Below are positions 13,054-13,128 of a stretch of DNA of 13,128 nt, piece after piece (position 1 is the first letter of the stretch; each line of letters begins with the position of its first letter). Below the pieces are notes generated by a model, which saw only the letters and a list, made by a program, of their open reading frames with translations, had not been told where the DNA came from and did no database searches. This stretch comes from JAPUDS01 sp039812985 (lineage in GTDB: Bacteria > Patescibacteriota > Saccharimonadia > Saccharimonadales > Saccharimonadaceae): positions 1 through 13,128 of the forward strand of contig JBDHUL010000023.1 of assembly GCA_039812985.1 (NCBI GenBank), written 5' to 3'. The position numbers were made by a program, and so were the translations under genes.

Positions 13054-13085
13054 GAAATGGGTTAGGGTTTTGGAATACAGAACCA
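13054..13085 (-). repeat. inverted-repeat arm, right, of a 268-bp foldback element
   Basis: Partner of 12818-12849, closing an element of 268 bases. It encloses the extended -10 box and the T-tailed hairpin but no protein gene. Confidence 0.85.
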
Positions 13086-13128
13086 CCACAAAAGTTATGC
13101 ATATCATAATCATATGAGATGGGTGCAA

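Larger units (their letters stand above)
12754..13128. other. 375-base region without a credible gene
   Basis: Visibly more AT-rich than the rest of the window. It contains the hairpin after tRNA-Leu, the foldback element 12818-13085, an extended -10 box and a T-tailed hairpin. The longest open frame (12804-13010) begins near one inverted-repeat arm and has no recognisable family or ribosome binding site. The last 40 bases hold AT-rich sequence in which I see nothing. Confidence 0.6.

Overview
The window looks like a chromosomal segment from a small-genome Gram-positive-type bacterium. It most resembles Candidatus Saccharibacteria (TM7) or a close Patescibacteria relative. This is an inference from content: a sortase with a long cytoplasmic tail, a PEGA protein, a DUF3048 protein, a FemAB enzyme, an 'RS-TL-RR' rich single-pass membrane protein, compact gene packing, and single tRNA genes with encoded CCA ends. 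TGA is used as a stop (histidine kinase, PEGA gene), which argues against the TGA=Gly code of Gracilibacteria and SR1. No taxonomic marker was searched.

Layout: tRNA-Glu(CTC) lies on the minus strand at the left edge. Two plus-strand genes follow: a possible GNAT protein (171-758) and an adenosine-deaminase-family hydrolase (796-1845). A GC-rich stretch with two copies of a 53-bp repeat (1839-2003) separates these from seven minus-strand genes. In transcription order those seven are a membrane protein (9895-8909), gltX (8862-7354), and then a tightly packed five-gene cluster (7308-2016): DUF3048 protein, histidine kinase, single-domain response regulator, DegT/ArnB-type aminotransferase and FemAB. 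A divergent plus-strand PEGA gene (9988-11424) meets a minus-strand sortase gene (12623-11433) tail to tail. tRNA-Leu(CAA) follows, and the last 375 bp hold no credible gene but contain a terminator-like hairpin, a 268-bp foldback element and an extended -10 promoter next to a T-tailed hairpin.

Working together: most proteins point to the cell envelope. The five-gene cluster couples a membrane sensor and a stand-alone receiver to two enzymes that could modify cell-wall or surface-glycan precursors, and it is led by a membrane-anchored DUF3048 protein. The sortase, PEGA protein and membrane hypothetical are further surface components. GltX and tRNA-Glu supply Glu-tRNA, and the deaminase-family enzyme suggests nucleoside salvage.

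Regulation: at several transcription-unit starts a TATACT or TACAAT box, often preceded by TGn, sits only 6-10 bases before the start codon with no Shine-Dalgarno sequence. This implies leaderless or near-leaderless mRNAs. The FemAB gene, internal to an operon, instead has a good Shine-Dalgarno sequence. This contrast, the foldback element and the two-component/FemAB cluster are the most notable items.
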